Part shown: positions 11,261-21,674 of the stretch, in pieces
How the letters are laid out: the number at the start of each line of letters is the position of its first letter
Numbering within the stretch: the stretch's first letter is position 1
NCBI RefSeq assembly: GCF_003573695.1
Contig: NC_039362.1
Location: 112,199,120-112,263,119, forward strand
DNA: 64,000 nucleotides
Direction: 5' to 3'
Source of the DNA: Papaver somniferum
Taxonomy: Eukaryota > Streptophyta > Magnoliopsida > Ranunculales > Papaveraceae
Position numbers and translations under genes: made by a program
Notes under the pieces: model-generated
What the model saw: only the letters and a program-made list of their open reading frames with translations
Told to the model about the DNA's origin: nothing
The model's database searches: none

Positions 11261-13247
11261 TTTTCATCAGTTGGGCAAATATTTCTTATAAGTTTCCAGA
11301 TATTGCTTGAAATATTTGGATGAATTGAGTAATTCCATACCTGATGTACCCAGCTCACTTTTGAATACTTTGTTCTGATACACTCAACTGCAGAAGAAAC
11401 AGTGAAATCCCCAGTAATTGTGCCACTCCAGATTCTTTTGTCTTCCTCCAAATTGAGTACAGGTAGCTCATTGATTGAAACCATATCAAGAAGTTCAGAA
11501 GGCATAACCCATTCATTATCAACTATTAGGTTTTCAACTTTCATGTCAGGGAATTCATTAAGATATGCATTATCAGGATATAATTCACACAAAGGTTTAT
11601 CCTTTATCCAAGTGTCATTCCAAACTGATATTTTTGATCCAGTGCCAACTATCAATCTTGTGAATTTTTGCACATCTTCAGAGATCCATTTCAAGCCAGG
11701 AAGAATAGAAGATTTCTTATAATATCCAATCCAGTCCCCTTTTTTTGTAATGAATTTTTCTTGAAAAAATTTAGCCCAATCTTCCTTGTTGTTTTGTATT
11801 TTCCACCAAAGTTTCATAATTAATGCCTTATTCATAATCTCTAGTCTTCTCAATCCAAGACCTCCTTCTTCAAATGGAGAACAAACTTTGTCCCATTTAA
11901 GCACAACATTCTTTCTTTTTGAAGGATCTCCATTCCAAAGAAAATTTCTTATCATTTGCTCACAATCCTTTAGAGCTCTTTGAGGCCATTTATAAACTGA
12001 CATACTATATATTGGAATGCTACTGAGAACATGCTTGATTAAAATCAGTCTTTCTTGGAAAGATAAGAGCTTACCCATCCATCCATATAAGCTTGCTTGG
12101 ATTTGTTCTACACAATTCCAAATATGTTGAGTTTTGATTCTACCTGGAGTTAGATAAACACCTAAGTACTTGTCTGGGAAATTAGCAAGTGGCATTCTGC
12201 ATTCAGAAGCAATTTGATGTTTTCTTAATGTACTTGTTCCACCTATGAAGCATTTGCTTTTTGCCAAATTAAAAATTTGACTTGAGGCTTCTTGATATTC
12301 CTTGAGTAAAGTTGCTAGCTTTTTAACATTTCTTTTATCTCCATTGCAGAACAAGAAAATGCCATATGCAAAGAAGATATGAGATGGATGGATGCCATTT
12401 CTGGAGAGTATTGGTTGTAACTGACCTGATTGGACCATTCTTGATATTGCTCTGCTCAGAAGATCTTCATCTATAACAAAAAGAAGAGGAGACAAGTGGT
12501 CACCTTGTATGACACCCCTTCCAACTTGAAAATATCCCACAGGCCCTCCATTAAGAAGTACTGATATTCTTGCAGATTGCAGTAAAGTATGAAGCCAATT
12601 AACACCTTTTTTAGAGAATCCAAATTTCCTCATCACTTGAAACAGAAACTCCCAGATGAGTGAGTCATAAGCTTGAGAGATGTCCAATTTTATGCCCAAA
12701 TTACCACCTCTTATTTTAACATCCAGCTCATTCACTAGTTCAGAGGCTAGAACTATTTGCTCTTGAATGTTTCTCCCTTTTATGAAAGCACCTTGTTGAG
12801 GAGATACAATTATTTGAATTAAACTTCCAAATCTTGTAGTTATAATCTTTGTAAGCACTTTAAAGCTGAAGTTCATTAGACCAATAGGTCTAAACTGACT
12901 AGCTTTTTTTGCATTTTTTACTTTTGGACGAAGTAATAAAAAGTTAGCATTAAAACCTTGAGGTATAATTCCACATCTCCAGCAATGTTGAATAGCTTTT
13001 GTGAGGTCATTGCCAACTATTTCCCAAGCATATCTGTAAAACCATCCTGCAAATCCATCTGGTCCTGGGGAGCTATCAGGTTCAAGTTCAAATACTGCTC
13101 TTTTCACCTCTTCATCAGAAGGAACTGCATCTAAATAAGCATTTTCATCTGCACTTACCAGTTGAGGAATATCTTGAAAGAAGTTTTGATTAAATCTTAC
13201 CTCTTGAAATTTAAATTTCTCTTCAAAATGGTTGATAAGCAGTTCTG
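11257..13247 (-). pseudogene. LINE-2 reverse transcriptase, 5'-truncated
   Basis: The frame is open from the truncation point at 13247. The first in-frame Met is at 13107, but it lies inside the domain and is not a true start. RT landmarks in order: SSPGPDGFAGWFYRYAW, NFLLLRPKVKNA, FRPIGLMNFSFKVLTKI, QQGAFIKGRNIQEQI, KLDISQAYDSLIWEFL, GVIQGDHLSPLLFVI. The catalytic FADD position reads FAYG (codons at 12361-12366), so polymerase activity should be lost. Thumb motifs PDKYLGVYL, SIPIYSMSVYKWP and NFLWNG follow. The frame stops inside the zf-RVT region at 11257. Confidence 0.88.
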
Positions 13248-13261
13248 CAATCTATACATTA

Positions 13262-14461
13262 CATCGGTTCATTCATTCCTAAACAAACTTCATAATAAAT
13301 TACAACTGATAATCTAGTTTACCTACAAAATGCAGCTCTAAACAACAATCCTTCAACATTCATCTAGCTACAATACTAATCCACAAACAACAACAACATT
13401 AGGTCTACAACCTGCACCCACAATTCCCTTAACAACCCCATAATCATGTACATACTAAACCCAACTTCAGTTCCATTTCTAAACACAGACTCTCAACAAT
13501 TGTTACTTGTTTTAACCCAACATTCATCTTTGTTATAAGCAACCTCTACTAATCCCCTAAATACCAACCACCTGAGCCAACCTACAATCTTGATACAACT
13601 ACTAACTGCAGTGCCACAGCTACATCCAAACTTCAACAACCTAAACATATTACTAACTGTCACCATCTCCAATTCTAGCTGCATTCAAAACAACATCATG
13701 TTCTCTTTATCATACACAGACAATCTCATGACTTATAACTCCAGTAAAATAACACAGTTCAAATCAACATCTTTTATTGCATCTCAACACCATTATCTTG
13801 CTTACTGTAGATTCCAACATTACAAATTTCCACGTCACACCGGAAACAAAACCACCAACATCTCACCGTTCTTCTTCTCATTCTCTATAATCAAACATGA
13901 CCTAACCACAATCAAACTCTGACTTCCCCACTCAACAACAACCATCCTTATCCTCTTCTTGTTCTGAGCCACTAACAACTTCACCTGCAACAGCTCATAT
14001 CCACAACCACCAACATTACAACATCTTATTCAATATCAGATGCACTAGATCAACACCTTCATCAATTCATACAGACTCAAACACAACTTAAACTACAATT
14101 GTAGTTGTAATATCACCACCAGCTTCTTCCATACCAACATCATCCCAACTCAAATAACATCCATCTTCATTACCACCTGTACAACATCATCAACAAGTAT
14201 GCAATACTCCTTACGTACTATCTCTACCACTTCAAACTACAATTACAGTTTCATTGATTAACCATCTCAACCTCAGTTTCATCACGTCTTCATCAACATC
14301 CATAAATCATAAATTCATTAACAGAAATCAAAAGCTTTACTAAGATAACGGGAATGAATTACCTCCAAATAGATTCTCTCAATCAACTGAAATCAATCCA
14401 TTCTTCAATCTTATTCGAATCAGCAACACCCCACCATCTCCTCTCTAAACCAATTGCTCAT
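13262..14461 (+). mobile_element. A2 solo LTR, piece 2 (non-coding)
   Basis: The stretch between the LINE-2 target duplication and element B. It is C- and A-rich with many CAACAAC and CATCTTC motifs and no protein match I can recognise; the short ORFs look accidental. Assignment to A2 rests on continuity of the nest (TSDs on both sides), not on visible similarity to A1. It ends with CTCAT, the target site of B. Confidence 0.6.
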
Positions 14462-16389
14462 TGATAAGCACGAAAGTGCGATGCTTTTTCACCCATAATT
14501 ACATTAGCCATGACTCATTTTATTGCTAATAAACTTGTTTTATGTCTTTTCAAGGAAATAAGCTCTTATGGAGAAAGTTGCTCGAAAAGTGGTTTTTGCA
14601 CCCCGAAGGACACTTGCTAAACGTACCCCTACTTTGGATAAGGGGCTCTTTAATTACTAAGGGGCACCCACTTACTATTCGCACCCCATCATAGGATAAG
14701 GGGAGGTCGTCTTCAACAATTCAAATTCCATGTTTTGGCGGGAAACTGGTCTCAGAGAAGAACAGATTAGGGTTCATATTTTAGTCGAGTTTTAGAGAGA
14801 TTCAATCCCTGCATTTTGTTGGGATGGGTTCACTAAGACTAAAGAGGGTTTATATATGCAATGGATTCGATCAGAGCTGGCTGCAGAATCATGTTGGAGC
14901 TAAAAAGGAAGATAAATATTCACGGGCAGTTTCAGGCATATTTTGGATACGAATTTCAGGGTTGTTCGGGAAAGATTCAATCGCTGGATTCAGTTTTGTT
15001 GGACCTGGTAACACTAAACAGGATTGGTATAGTCATCGCATTCGAAAGAATTGGGCTGGATAATTCAAATCAAATTGTTGCAGTGACCGGAAAAGTTAGG
15101 GTTCATGTTTTGGAGTTGTTAGAGGGAGACTCGATCGCTCAGATTAATGGGGTTTGTTCTTAATGTATAATCAGGGTTGGAGATAACCTTTGATTCTACC
15201 AGAATTGGCTAGAATCGTGAATTTGAAGAAAATGGTATTCTCGGGTTTACTCTTCTCCGGGAAATTCTATTCGTACCTGTGAAGAATTTGGGTGAGATTC
15301 AAGCGTGGATTTGGAGTAGTACCAGCCTGTTTCGGTGAATCAGGGTTGGTAAGTAACTTGGATTCGAGTGATGAGGAATGTTACGTGGATTGAAACAAAA
15401 CAGGGAAGTTCTCAGCAAAACAGAGTTTGAAGTATGCTCGGGGTGGATTGGCTTGTGTTTTGAGCATGTTTAGAACACTATGGGACGTGTACACGACCAT
15501 AAGACGTGTGAAAGGGATAAAACGGGAAACAAATCCTGTAACATGGTAGGAAAAGAAAAAAATATCTCGGGAAATATTCTCTCTTTACTGTGAGGATTAT
15601 CAGCAGTTAAACACGAAATATTTGAGACCTGTCGAGTATATAAAGGGAGTTGGGATCACAGAGAAGGGGCATCGAGAGTTTGGGGCGAAGAATAGAGAGT
15701 TGCAGAGCAACTTCTCTGCTGCTGCAGAGAAGAAGAAGACGAAGAACACAGACGAATCAGTAGGTCTGTCGTTTTAGAACTGTCACATTTTCTGGTCTTA
15801 GTGGCAGTTTTTCTACGACAGTCTCCGAATATTGTTTACTGTAACAAGTGCTTAAGTTGTAACGGGGCTTTTGTAACGGTTGACAACCGTTGCAAACTCC
15901 CTATTTATAGTCTTTTCTCTTCTTTTCTTCATTGTAAGCACCAATTGAGCTATAAAAATATCTTTTGAGAGTGTCTACAATATGAGGAGTTAAACCCCTA
16001 CAATGGGTCGACGGAGGAATCCGAATTTCATACATGGGTGAATTTATTTTATTCTCTATATGACTTTTGCACTAATTAAAATATAATTATGATTTTGATT
16101 AATTAGTTATCATTTTATTAGATGGGTCATGCTTGCTTAAATGTTTGATGTCCCATGCTTACGATTTATAATTAATGTTTTGAGGATCTACTTTGGCAAA
16201 ACAAGAGTCGATGTTTTATTTATTTATTGAGCGATAATTGTTGAGAATGAAAAATTGAACCCTATAATATGAATTTGGTGGAATCCTAGACCCAGTAACT
16301 CTCCCTCTATTATTAAATCTTTAAATTAATCTTCACAAGTCTTAGAGTTCGAATCCTTATTACTACAACGACAATCAAAAATCATATCA
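14462..16389 (+). repeat. B 5' LTR
   Basis: 1,928 bases. It starts with a potential hairpin, GCAC-GAAA-GTGC, six bases in. A TATA box is at 15637-15644. It differs from the 3' LTR at scattered positions, a few percent by eye, so the insertion is not brand new. Short ORFs inside (for example 14824-15163) also occur in the 3' LTR only because the DNA is duplicated. Confidence 0.92.
15637..15644 (+). promoter_or_regulatory. TATA box of B 5' LTR
   Basis: TATATAAA in the context GAGTATATAAAGGGAG, about 750 bases before the LTR end. The same box is kept in the 3' LTR at 18957-18964. It would place the U3/R boundary near 15670. Confidence 0.65.
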
Positions 16390-16390
16390 T

Positions 16391-16411
16391 TTTGGCGCCG
16401 CCGACGGGGAT
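16391..16411 (+). other. B primer-binding site region
   Basis: Directly after the LTR end the sequence reads TTTTGGCGCCGCCGACGGGG. The first eight bases of TGGCGCCG match the complement of the plant tRNA-Asp 3' end (TGGCGCCGTTGCCGGGG, recalled); the following bases are partly changed. Confidence 0.65.
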
Positions 16412-16546
16412 TTGTTTTTAGATTAATTTTTAGGTTTTTTTTATTATTATTTTTTTTTAATTTTGTACAGTATTTTCATTTTTTTTTAGATTTTATTTTT
16501 CCTTTTTATGCGTTTTTTTTTATTTCTTTTTAGGGACATTTTGAGG

Positions 16547-17296
16547 ATGATGACTTCTTCTGAGGAGACGTCACCTACGATGATGCTGGCGGAATATAAG
16601 AGTAGAAAGATAAATTATCAGGAAACCTCATCTGAGATGACGCTTACTGAATATAAACGTAGGCAATGGTATGGAGTTTAAGCTCCACATGAGGTAAGTG
16701 AAGAATCTCCTCTAGAGATATATGAGAAGTATTATAAACACACACCACCTAGTTTGGAACAAAGACTGAGATAATTAGAATGCCAAAAATTATTTAATGA
16801 TGATGATGATCAGTCTTCTAGTGACTCTCTGTTCCAGACAAAATTGGAAGATGACCATGTGGATGATTGTGTTAATGATTCTCCTAATTCCATAGATGAA
16901 TCCATCCCACAAGATAATTCACCCAACTTAGAGGATGTTTCTAGACCCATAGACTTCCAAAAGTTGCCTAATTTAGGGTTAGAATTGCGTGCTTCTAAAG
17001 TGTTGTTGGATTACTTTGCATCTAAGTACCCAGAGGATTTGCCTATTTCTGATATTGTGCATGAGTCGATTGATAATTCCCCAGTCTCAATAGATTCCCC
17101 ATATTTTGTTCTTTCCGTACTTCCTTGTGCAGTAAAAACTTGGTTTAGAGGTAAATCTTGGTTTTTGATAGTTTCAGCGTCTCGGCTTTTTCATGACATA
17201 AGTGTGAAGTTGTCGTTTGTAAATATTGTATTTTGGGTCGATCCCCAAGTTTTCAGGTTATTAGTTTATGGGGATCCTTTTTGTACTTTCCAGTAG
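16547..17296 (+). pseudogene. Acidic ORF of element B, function unknown
   Basis: One reading frame of about 249 codons, starting at ATG ATG (16547/16550) and ending TAG, broken by two in-frame stops (about 16679 and 16772). The N-terminal part repeats an EYKxRK-like motif twice. The middle is rich in Asp and Glu and contains polyAsp from a GAT run. The C-terminal part reads VLPCAVKTWFRGK and ends WVDPQVFRLLVYGDPFCTFQ. I see no zinc knuckle, protease or RT. ORFs with this kind of ending are familiar from other non-autonomous plant LTR elements, but I know of no assigned role. Confidence 0.5.
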
Positions 17297-17463
17297 GTTT
17301 ATTTTGATTTTTATATTTTCGTTTATTTTTTTTTGCATCTTTTGGATTTCCCATCTTAACTTTTGCATTGGATGACTCAATTACATTGAGGACAATGTAA
17401 TGTTTAAGTGTGGGGGAGTGGTTAACGTTTTATTTTTCTTTTTCAGGAATTTTCTTGCATATT

Positions 17464-17733
17464 ATGACCAGCTATGTAGAGGGTCTACAGAAAAAAAAAA
17501 TGAATGATCAGCTGTGTAGCGGGTCTATAAAAAAATATATTACGATTGTTAGGGTTATGACCAGCTGTGTAGCGGGTCTTTTCTTTTTTCTTGAATGAAT
17601 GATCAGCTGTGTAACGGGTCTATAAAAAAAATATTATTATGTCGTGGGTCTTGTGTATGGAATTTTTCATGACCAGCTGTGTAGCGGGTCTATCTCTCTC
17701 TCTCTTATTATATGACCAGCTGTGTAGCGGGTC
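17464..17733 (+). repeat. Six-copy GACCAGCTGTGTAGCGGGTC repeat in B
   Basis: The core ATGAYCAGCTGTGTAGCGGGTC occurs six times with variable spacers, between a first purine-rich tract (AAGTGTGGGGGAGTGG, about 17406-17421) and the PPT. Each copy contains the palindrome CAGCTG or a one-base variant. It may be a packaging or cis-acting element. Confidence 0.85.
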
Positions 17734-17765
17734 AATTTTCTGGTTTGCTCGAGGACTAGCAAAAT

Positions 17766-17782
17766 GTAAGTGTGGGGGAATT
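17766..17782 (+). other. B polypurine tract
   Basis: GTAAGTGTGGGGGAATT directly precedes the 3' LTR and is the expected plus-strand primer. A near copy lies about 360 bases upstream (17406-17421), before the tandem repeats. Confidence 0.7.
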
Positions 17783-19707
17783 TGATAAGCACGAAAGTGC
17801 GATGCTTTTTCACCCATAATTACATTAGTCAGGACTCATTTTATTGCTAATAAACTTGTTTTATGTCTTTTCAAGGAAATAAGCTCTTATGGAGAAAGTT
17901 GCTCGAAAAGTGGTTTTTGCACCCCGGAGGACACTTGCTAAACGGACCCCTACTTTGGATAAGGGGCACCTTAATTACTAACAGGCACCCACTTACTATT
18001 CGCACCCCATCATAGGATAAGGGAAGGTCATCTTCAACAATTAAAATTCCAGGTTTTGGCGGGAAACTGGTCTCAGTGAATAACAGATTAGGGTTCATAT
18101 TTTAGTCGAGTTTTAGAGAGATTCAATCCCTGCATTTTGTTGGGATGGGTTCATTAATACTAAAGAGGGTTTATATATGCAATGGATTCGATCAGAGTTG
18201 GCTGCAGAATCATGTTGGAGCAAAACAGGAAGATAAATATTCACGGGCAGTTTCAAGCAGATTTTGGATACGAATTTCAGGGTTGTTCGGGAAAGATTCA
18301 ATCGCTGGATTCAGTTTTGTTGGACCTGGTAACACTAAACATGATTGGTATAGTCATCACATTCGAAATAATTGGGCTGGATAATTCAAATCAAATTGTT
18401 GCAGTGACAGGAAAAGTTAGGGTTCATGTTTTGGAGTTGTTAGAGGGAGACTCGATCGCTCAGATTAATTGGGTTTGTTCTTAATGTATAATCAGGGTTG
18501 GAGATAGCCTTTGATTCTACCAGAATTGGCTAGAATCATGAATTTGAAGAAAATGGTACTCTCGGGTTTACTCTTCTCCGGAAAATACTATTCGGACCTG
18601 TGAAGAATTTGGGTGAGATTCAAGCGTGGATTTGGAGTAGTACCAGCCTGTTTCGGTGAATCAGGGTTGGTAAGTAACTTGGATTCGAGTGATGAGGAAT
18701 GTTACGTGGATTGAAACAAAACAGGGAAGTTCTCAGCAAAACAGAGTTTGAAGTATGCTCGGGGTGGATTGGCTTGTGTTTTGAGCATGTTTAGAACACT
18801 ATGGGACGTGTACACGACCATAAGACGTGTGAAAGGGATAAAATGGGAAGCAAATCATGTAACATGGTAGGAAAAGAAAAAAATATCTCGGGAAATATTC
18901 TCTCTTTACTGTGAGGATTATCAGCAGTTAACACGAAATATTTGAGACCTGTCGAGTATATAAAGGGAGCTGGGATCACAGAGAAGGGGCATCGAGAGTT
19001 TGGGGCGAAGAATAGAGAGTTGCATAGCAACTTCTTTGCTGCTGCAGAGAAGAAGAAGACGAAGAACATAGACGACTCAGTAGGTCTGTCGTTTTAGAAC
19101 TGTCACATTTTCTGGTCTTAGTGGCAGTTTTTTACGACAGTTTCCAAATATTGTTTGTTGTAACAAGTGCTTAAGTTGTAACGGGGCTTTTGTAATGGCT
19201 GACAACCGTTGCAAACTCCCTATTTATAGTCTTTTCTCTTCTTTTCTTCATTGTAAGCACCAACTGAGCTATAAAAATATCTTTTGAGAGTGTCTACAAT
19301 ATGAGAAGTTAAACCCCTACACTGGGTCGATGGAGGAATCCGAATTTCATACATGGGTGAATTATTTTATTCTCTATATGACTTTTGCACTAATTAAAAT
19401 AGAATTATGATTTTGATTAATTAGTTATCATTTTATTAGATGGGTCATGCTTGCTTAAATGTTTGATGTCCCATGCTTACGATTTATAACTAATGTTTTG
19501 AGGATCTAATTTGGCAAAACAAGAGTCGATGTTTTATTTATTTATTGAGCGATAATTGTTGAGAATGAAAAATTGAACCCTATAATATGAATTTTGTGGA
19601 ATCCTAGACCCAGTAACTCTCCCTTTATTATTAAATCTTTAAATTAATCTTCACAAGTCGTAGAGTTCGAATCCTTATTACTACAACGACAATCAAAAAT
19701 CATATCA
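17783..19707 (+). repeat. B 3' LTR
   Basis: 1,925 bases matching the 5' LTR throughout, including the TGATAAGCACG start, the TATA box (18957-18964) and the AATCATATCA end. The CTCAT duplication follows at 19708-19712. Confidence 0.92.
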
Positions 19708-19712
19708 CTCAT

Positions 19713-20082
19713 CACAGCCAATTCCTAACGATCTTCCTTCAAACAGAAAACAAACCCTAATTCTTCGATTCACCACCAACACAGCCCCAAGACATCCAAT
19801 TAACCCCAACTCATCTGACTATACATCAATTAAGAGCAAACCCCTCATTAATTCAATCCTATTTATATCAATTTCATCTTCTAACTATTCCTTGAACTTC
19901 TTATAAAACCCTAACTATGGATTCAATTACTAAATCAAACTTCATCCTTCTTAAATTCAGTAACCCTAAATTTCTGTTTTCTCTACAAAACACCATCTCT
20001 TCTTCTTCTCTCGATCAACCAATAAGAACACCACCAACAAATATTCAACACCAAGTGTTTCTAATACAACTAGCAACTTCAG
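19713..20082 (+). mobile_element. A2 solo LTR, piece 3 (non-coding)
   Basis: Pyrimidine- and A-rich DNA between element B and the left copia LTR, containing two AAACCCTAA motifs and no supported gene. It ends TTCAG at 20078-20082. The base run after the right copia LTR begins TTCAC (52179-52183), matching four of five positions, as expected of an aged TSD. Confidence 0.6.
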
Positions 20083-21072
20083 TGTTAATATTATCCTCAT
20101 TTAAGAATATATATTCTTTCCTAGTATATAGGATCTTTGCTTTATCATAATATTGTGTTCTATATATTCAATAGTTGTGTAACCAGAATTATTATTATCA
20201 TCATAATAAGAATTATTATCTTCTCGATCCTATATTTGTGAAGATGGTATCTATGAGCTAGGGTTCTTGAATCATAGGTAGTGATTCAGAATCATCTGAC
20301 CAAAATAAACCAAAATAAAAAGAGCAGATGGAAAACAAATTTGCTTCTATTATCGTTCAATCTGAAGGTGCAGCATTCAAGGCAGGGATTGTTTTTGATG
20401 AAACAAACTATGATTTGTGGTCACAAATCATGGAGATGTATATCTCTGAAAAAGAAAAAAGCTCCTTTATTATGGGAAAGACAAAAAAACCTACTGAGGA
20501 AGATCCAAGATATGAGAAGTGGTACACAGATAATCAAAAGGTCAAGAGATGGTTGTTGATGTATATGTCACCAAAAATCATGAAGAGATATATTCGGTTA
20601 CCCACTGCTCGAGAGATTTGGGATGCATTATTTAAAGTCTTTTATGATGGAGATGATGAGATGCAGGTGTTTACTCTAAACGACGAGCGTTTTCGGCAAA
20701 ACAAAATGGCAGAGCACTCTCGATTTATTATGGGGAAGTAACTGAAATCTTTGGAGAGTTGGATCATCGTGACAAGGTAGTTATGGAGAATCCAAATGAT
20801 ATTGAAGCCTATCGAAAATCAATTCAGCGCCTAAGGGTGCATATCTTCCTTGCTGGATTAGATGAAAGTTTTGAGCAGATCCGTGGTGAAATCTTGAGAA
20901 AGGATCCTATTCCTGAATTAGAATCATGTTATACACTTGTTCGTCGTGAATCCGTTCGATGTACGACGATGGCAAAAGAATCAGAAGAAGTTGAACCTGT
21001 TGCTATGGCAACTCGAAACCGGTACAATCAAAAAGGGTCTTTTCAGAGATACTCAAAGACTGAGGTGGACAA
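20083..21072 (+). mobile_element. COP2 left end: copia LTR, PBS and partial gag
   Basis: A 162-base LTR (20083-20244), a primer-binding site TGGTATCTATGAGC (20245-) resembling the initiator tRNA-Met complement, then gag. Homology with the second copia 5' end (47504 onwards) stops abruptly at about 21072, after GAGGTGGACAA, and unrelated DNA follows. This LTR pairs with the one at 52017 better than with 47504: same length, AGTTGTGTAACCAGAATTATTA, and AAGAATTATTATC. Confidence 0.85.
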
Positions 21073-21097
21073 TCAAAAAGGGTATATTTTCAATTAG
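20328..21097 (+). pseudogene. COP2-left copia Gag, truncated and frameshifted
   Basis: UBN2/Retrotran_gag-type copia Gag. It starts with a short N-terminus, then DETNYDLWSQIMEMYISEKEK, KKPTEEDPRYEKWYTDN, LPTAREIWDALFK and, after a frameshift at about 20690, HRDKVVMENPNDIEAY and LESCYTLVRRE. Compared with the copy at 47750 one base is missing after TTTACTCTAAA, which explains the frame change. It is cut before the zinc knuckle by the X junction; the last codons up to the stop at 21095-21097 come from junction sequence. Confidence 0.8.
21069..21083 (+). repeat. 15-bp templated repeat at the left junction of X
   Basis: ACAATCAAAAAGGGT at 21069-21083 repeats the gag sequence at 21024-21038 exactly, right where copia homology ends. 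A short direct copy of nearby sequence at a breakpoint is typical of end joining with template switching. Confidence 0.7.
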
Positions 21098-21674
21098 TGA
21101 TTGAATCTCGCCGAAACATCTCAAAAATCCAAACAAACCCGAAAAAAATTATCCTCCCATGTTTCGTTTCAATCTGTTCTAGCCAATTCCAATCGTATCC
21201 AACACACATACCCGTTAACCCTAATGAGTTCATCCCAGTAGATATTTTTGGTTGAATCTCTCCAAACCAGCCCAAAAATCTAACCCTAAATTCTGCCAGT
21301 TGAATGAAATTTTCCCTCTTATTTTCCTTTTGATTTTGGGAAGACAATAGAGTCTCCTTGTCAATTCATGGGGTGTCAATATCAGTTGGGGTGCAAATAG
21401 TAAATTGCGGTGTGGAAATAGTAATTCTTAGGTACCTTTAGTACTTCTTCAGGGTGCTTTCATCAACTCTTCCAGGTGCCTTTAACAATATTCTGGGGGG
21501 ACCATTAGTAATTTCTCCCATGGGTACGAATATCACTTTTCGAGCCAATTCTGCCGCAAAAGCTTATTTCTCCAAAAACACCTCCAAAAACATAAAAAGC
21601 CAAAATAAGTACAAAATCGAGTACTAATATTACAGAGAATTGATATCAAAATAGACACATAAATGCGTCTATCA
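21085..21674 (-). mobile_element. B-like LTR fragment, minus strand
   Basis: Read on the minus strand, it starts TGATAGACGCATTTATGTG and continues with AATAAGCTTTTG, GGCTCGAAAAGTG and alternating phrases about short C/G-rich tracts. This is the same layout as the B LTR start (TGATAAGCACG, AATAAGCTCTTATGG, TGCTCGAAAAGTGG). It is about 590 bases, cut at its far end by the X junction, with no coding. It starts with an 8-bp hairpin stem (21651-21672). Confidence 0.6.

Larger units (their letters stand above)
10224..13247 (-). mobile_element. LINE-2: 5'-truncated non-LTR retrotransposon
   Basis: The element runs right to left. The 3' end carries an eight-A tail on the minus strand (T-run at 10225-10232). 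A perfect 14-bp target duplication, CAATCTATACATTA, lies at 10210-10223 and 13248-13261. The upstream end cuts straight into the RT domain with no ORF1, the usual outcome of incomplete target-primed reverse transcription. It is the best-preserved LINE here, with one frameshift and a mutated catalytic motif. Confidence 0.92.
14462..19707 (+). mobile_element. B: complete non-autonomous LTR retrotransposon
   Basis: Two long near-identical LTRs (14462-16389 and 17783-19707) start TGATAAGCACG, end AATCATATCA and are flanked by CTCAT at 14457-14461 and 19708-19712. The internal part is only about 1.4 kb: a PBS beginning TGGCGCCG, a T-rich leader, one acidic ORF with two stops, a six-copy repeat and a PPT. 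There is no gag, protease, RT or integrase. The PBS fits tRNA-Asp, as in Athila-type gypsy elements, so an Athila-related parasite (LARD-like) is likely. It was presumably mobilised by proteins from elsewhere. Confidence 0.9.

Noticed and set aside
14824..15163. ORFs that recur almost unchanged at 18145-18484, as if conserved proteins
   Set aside because: Both lie at the same place in the two LTRs of element B; identity follows from LTR duplication, and the frames have no domain.
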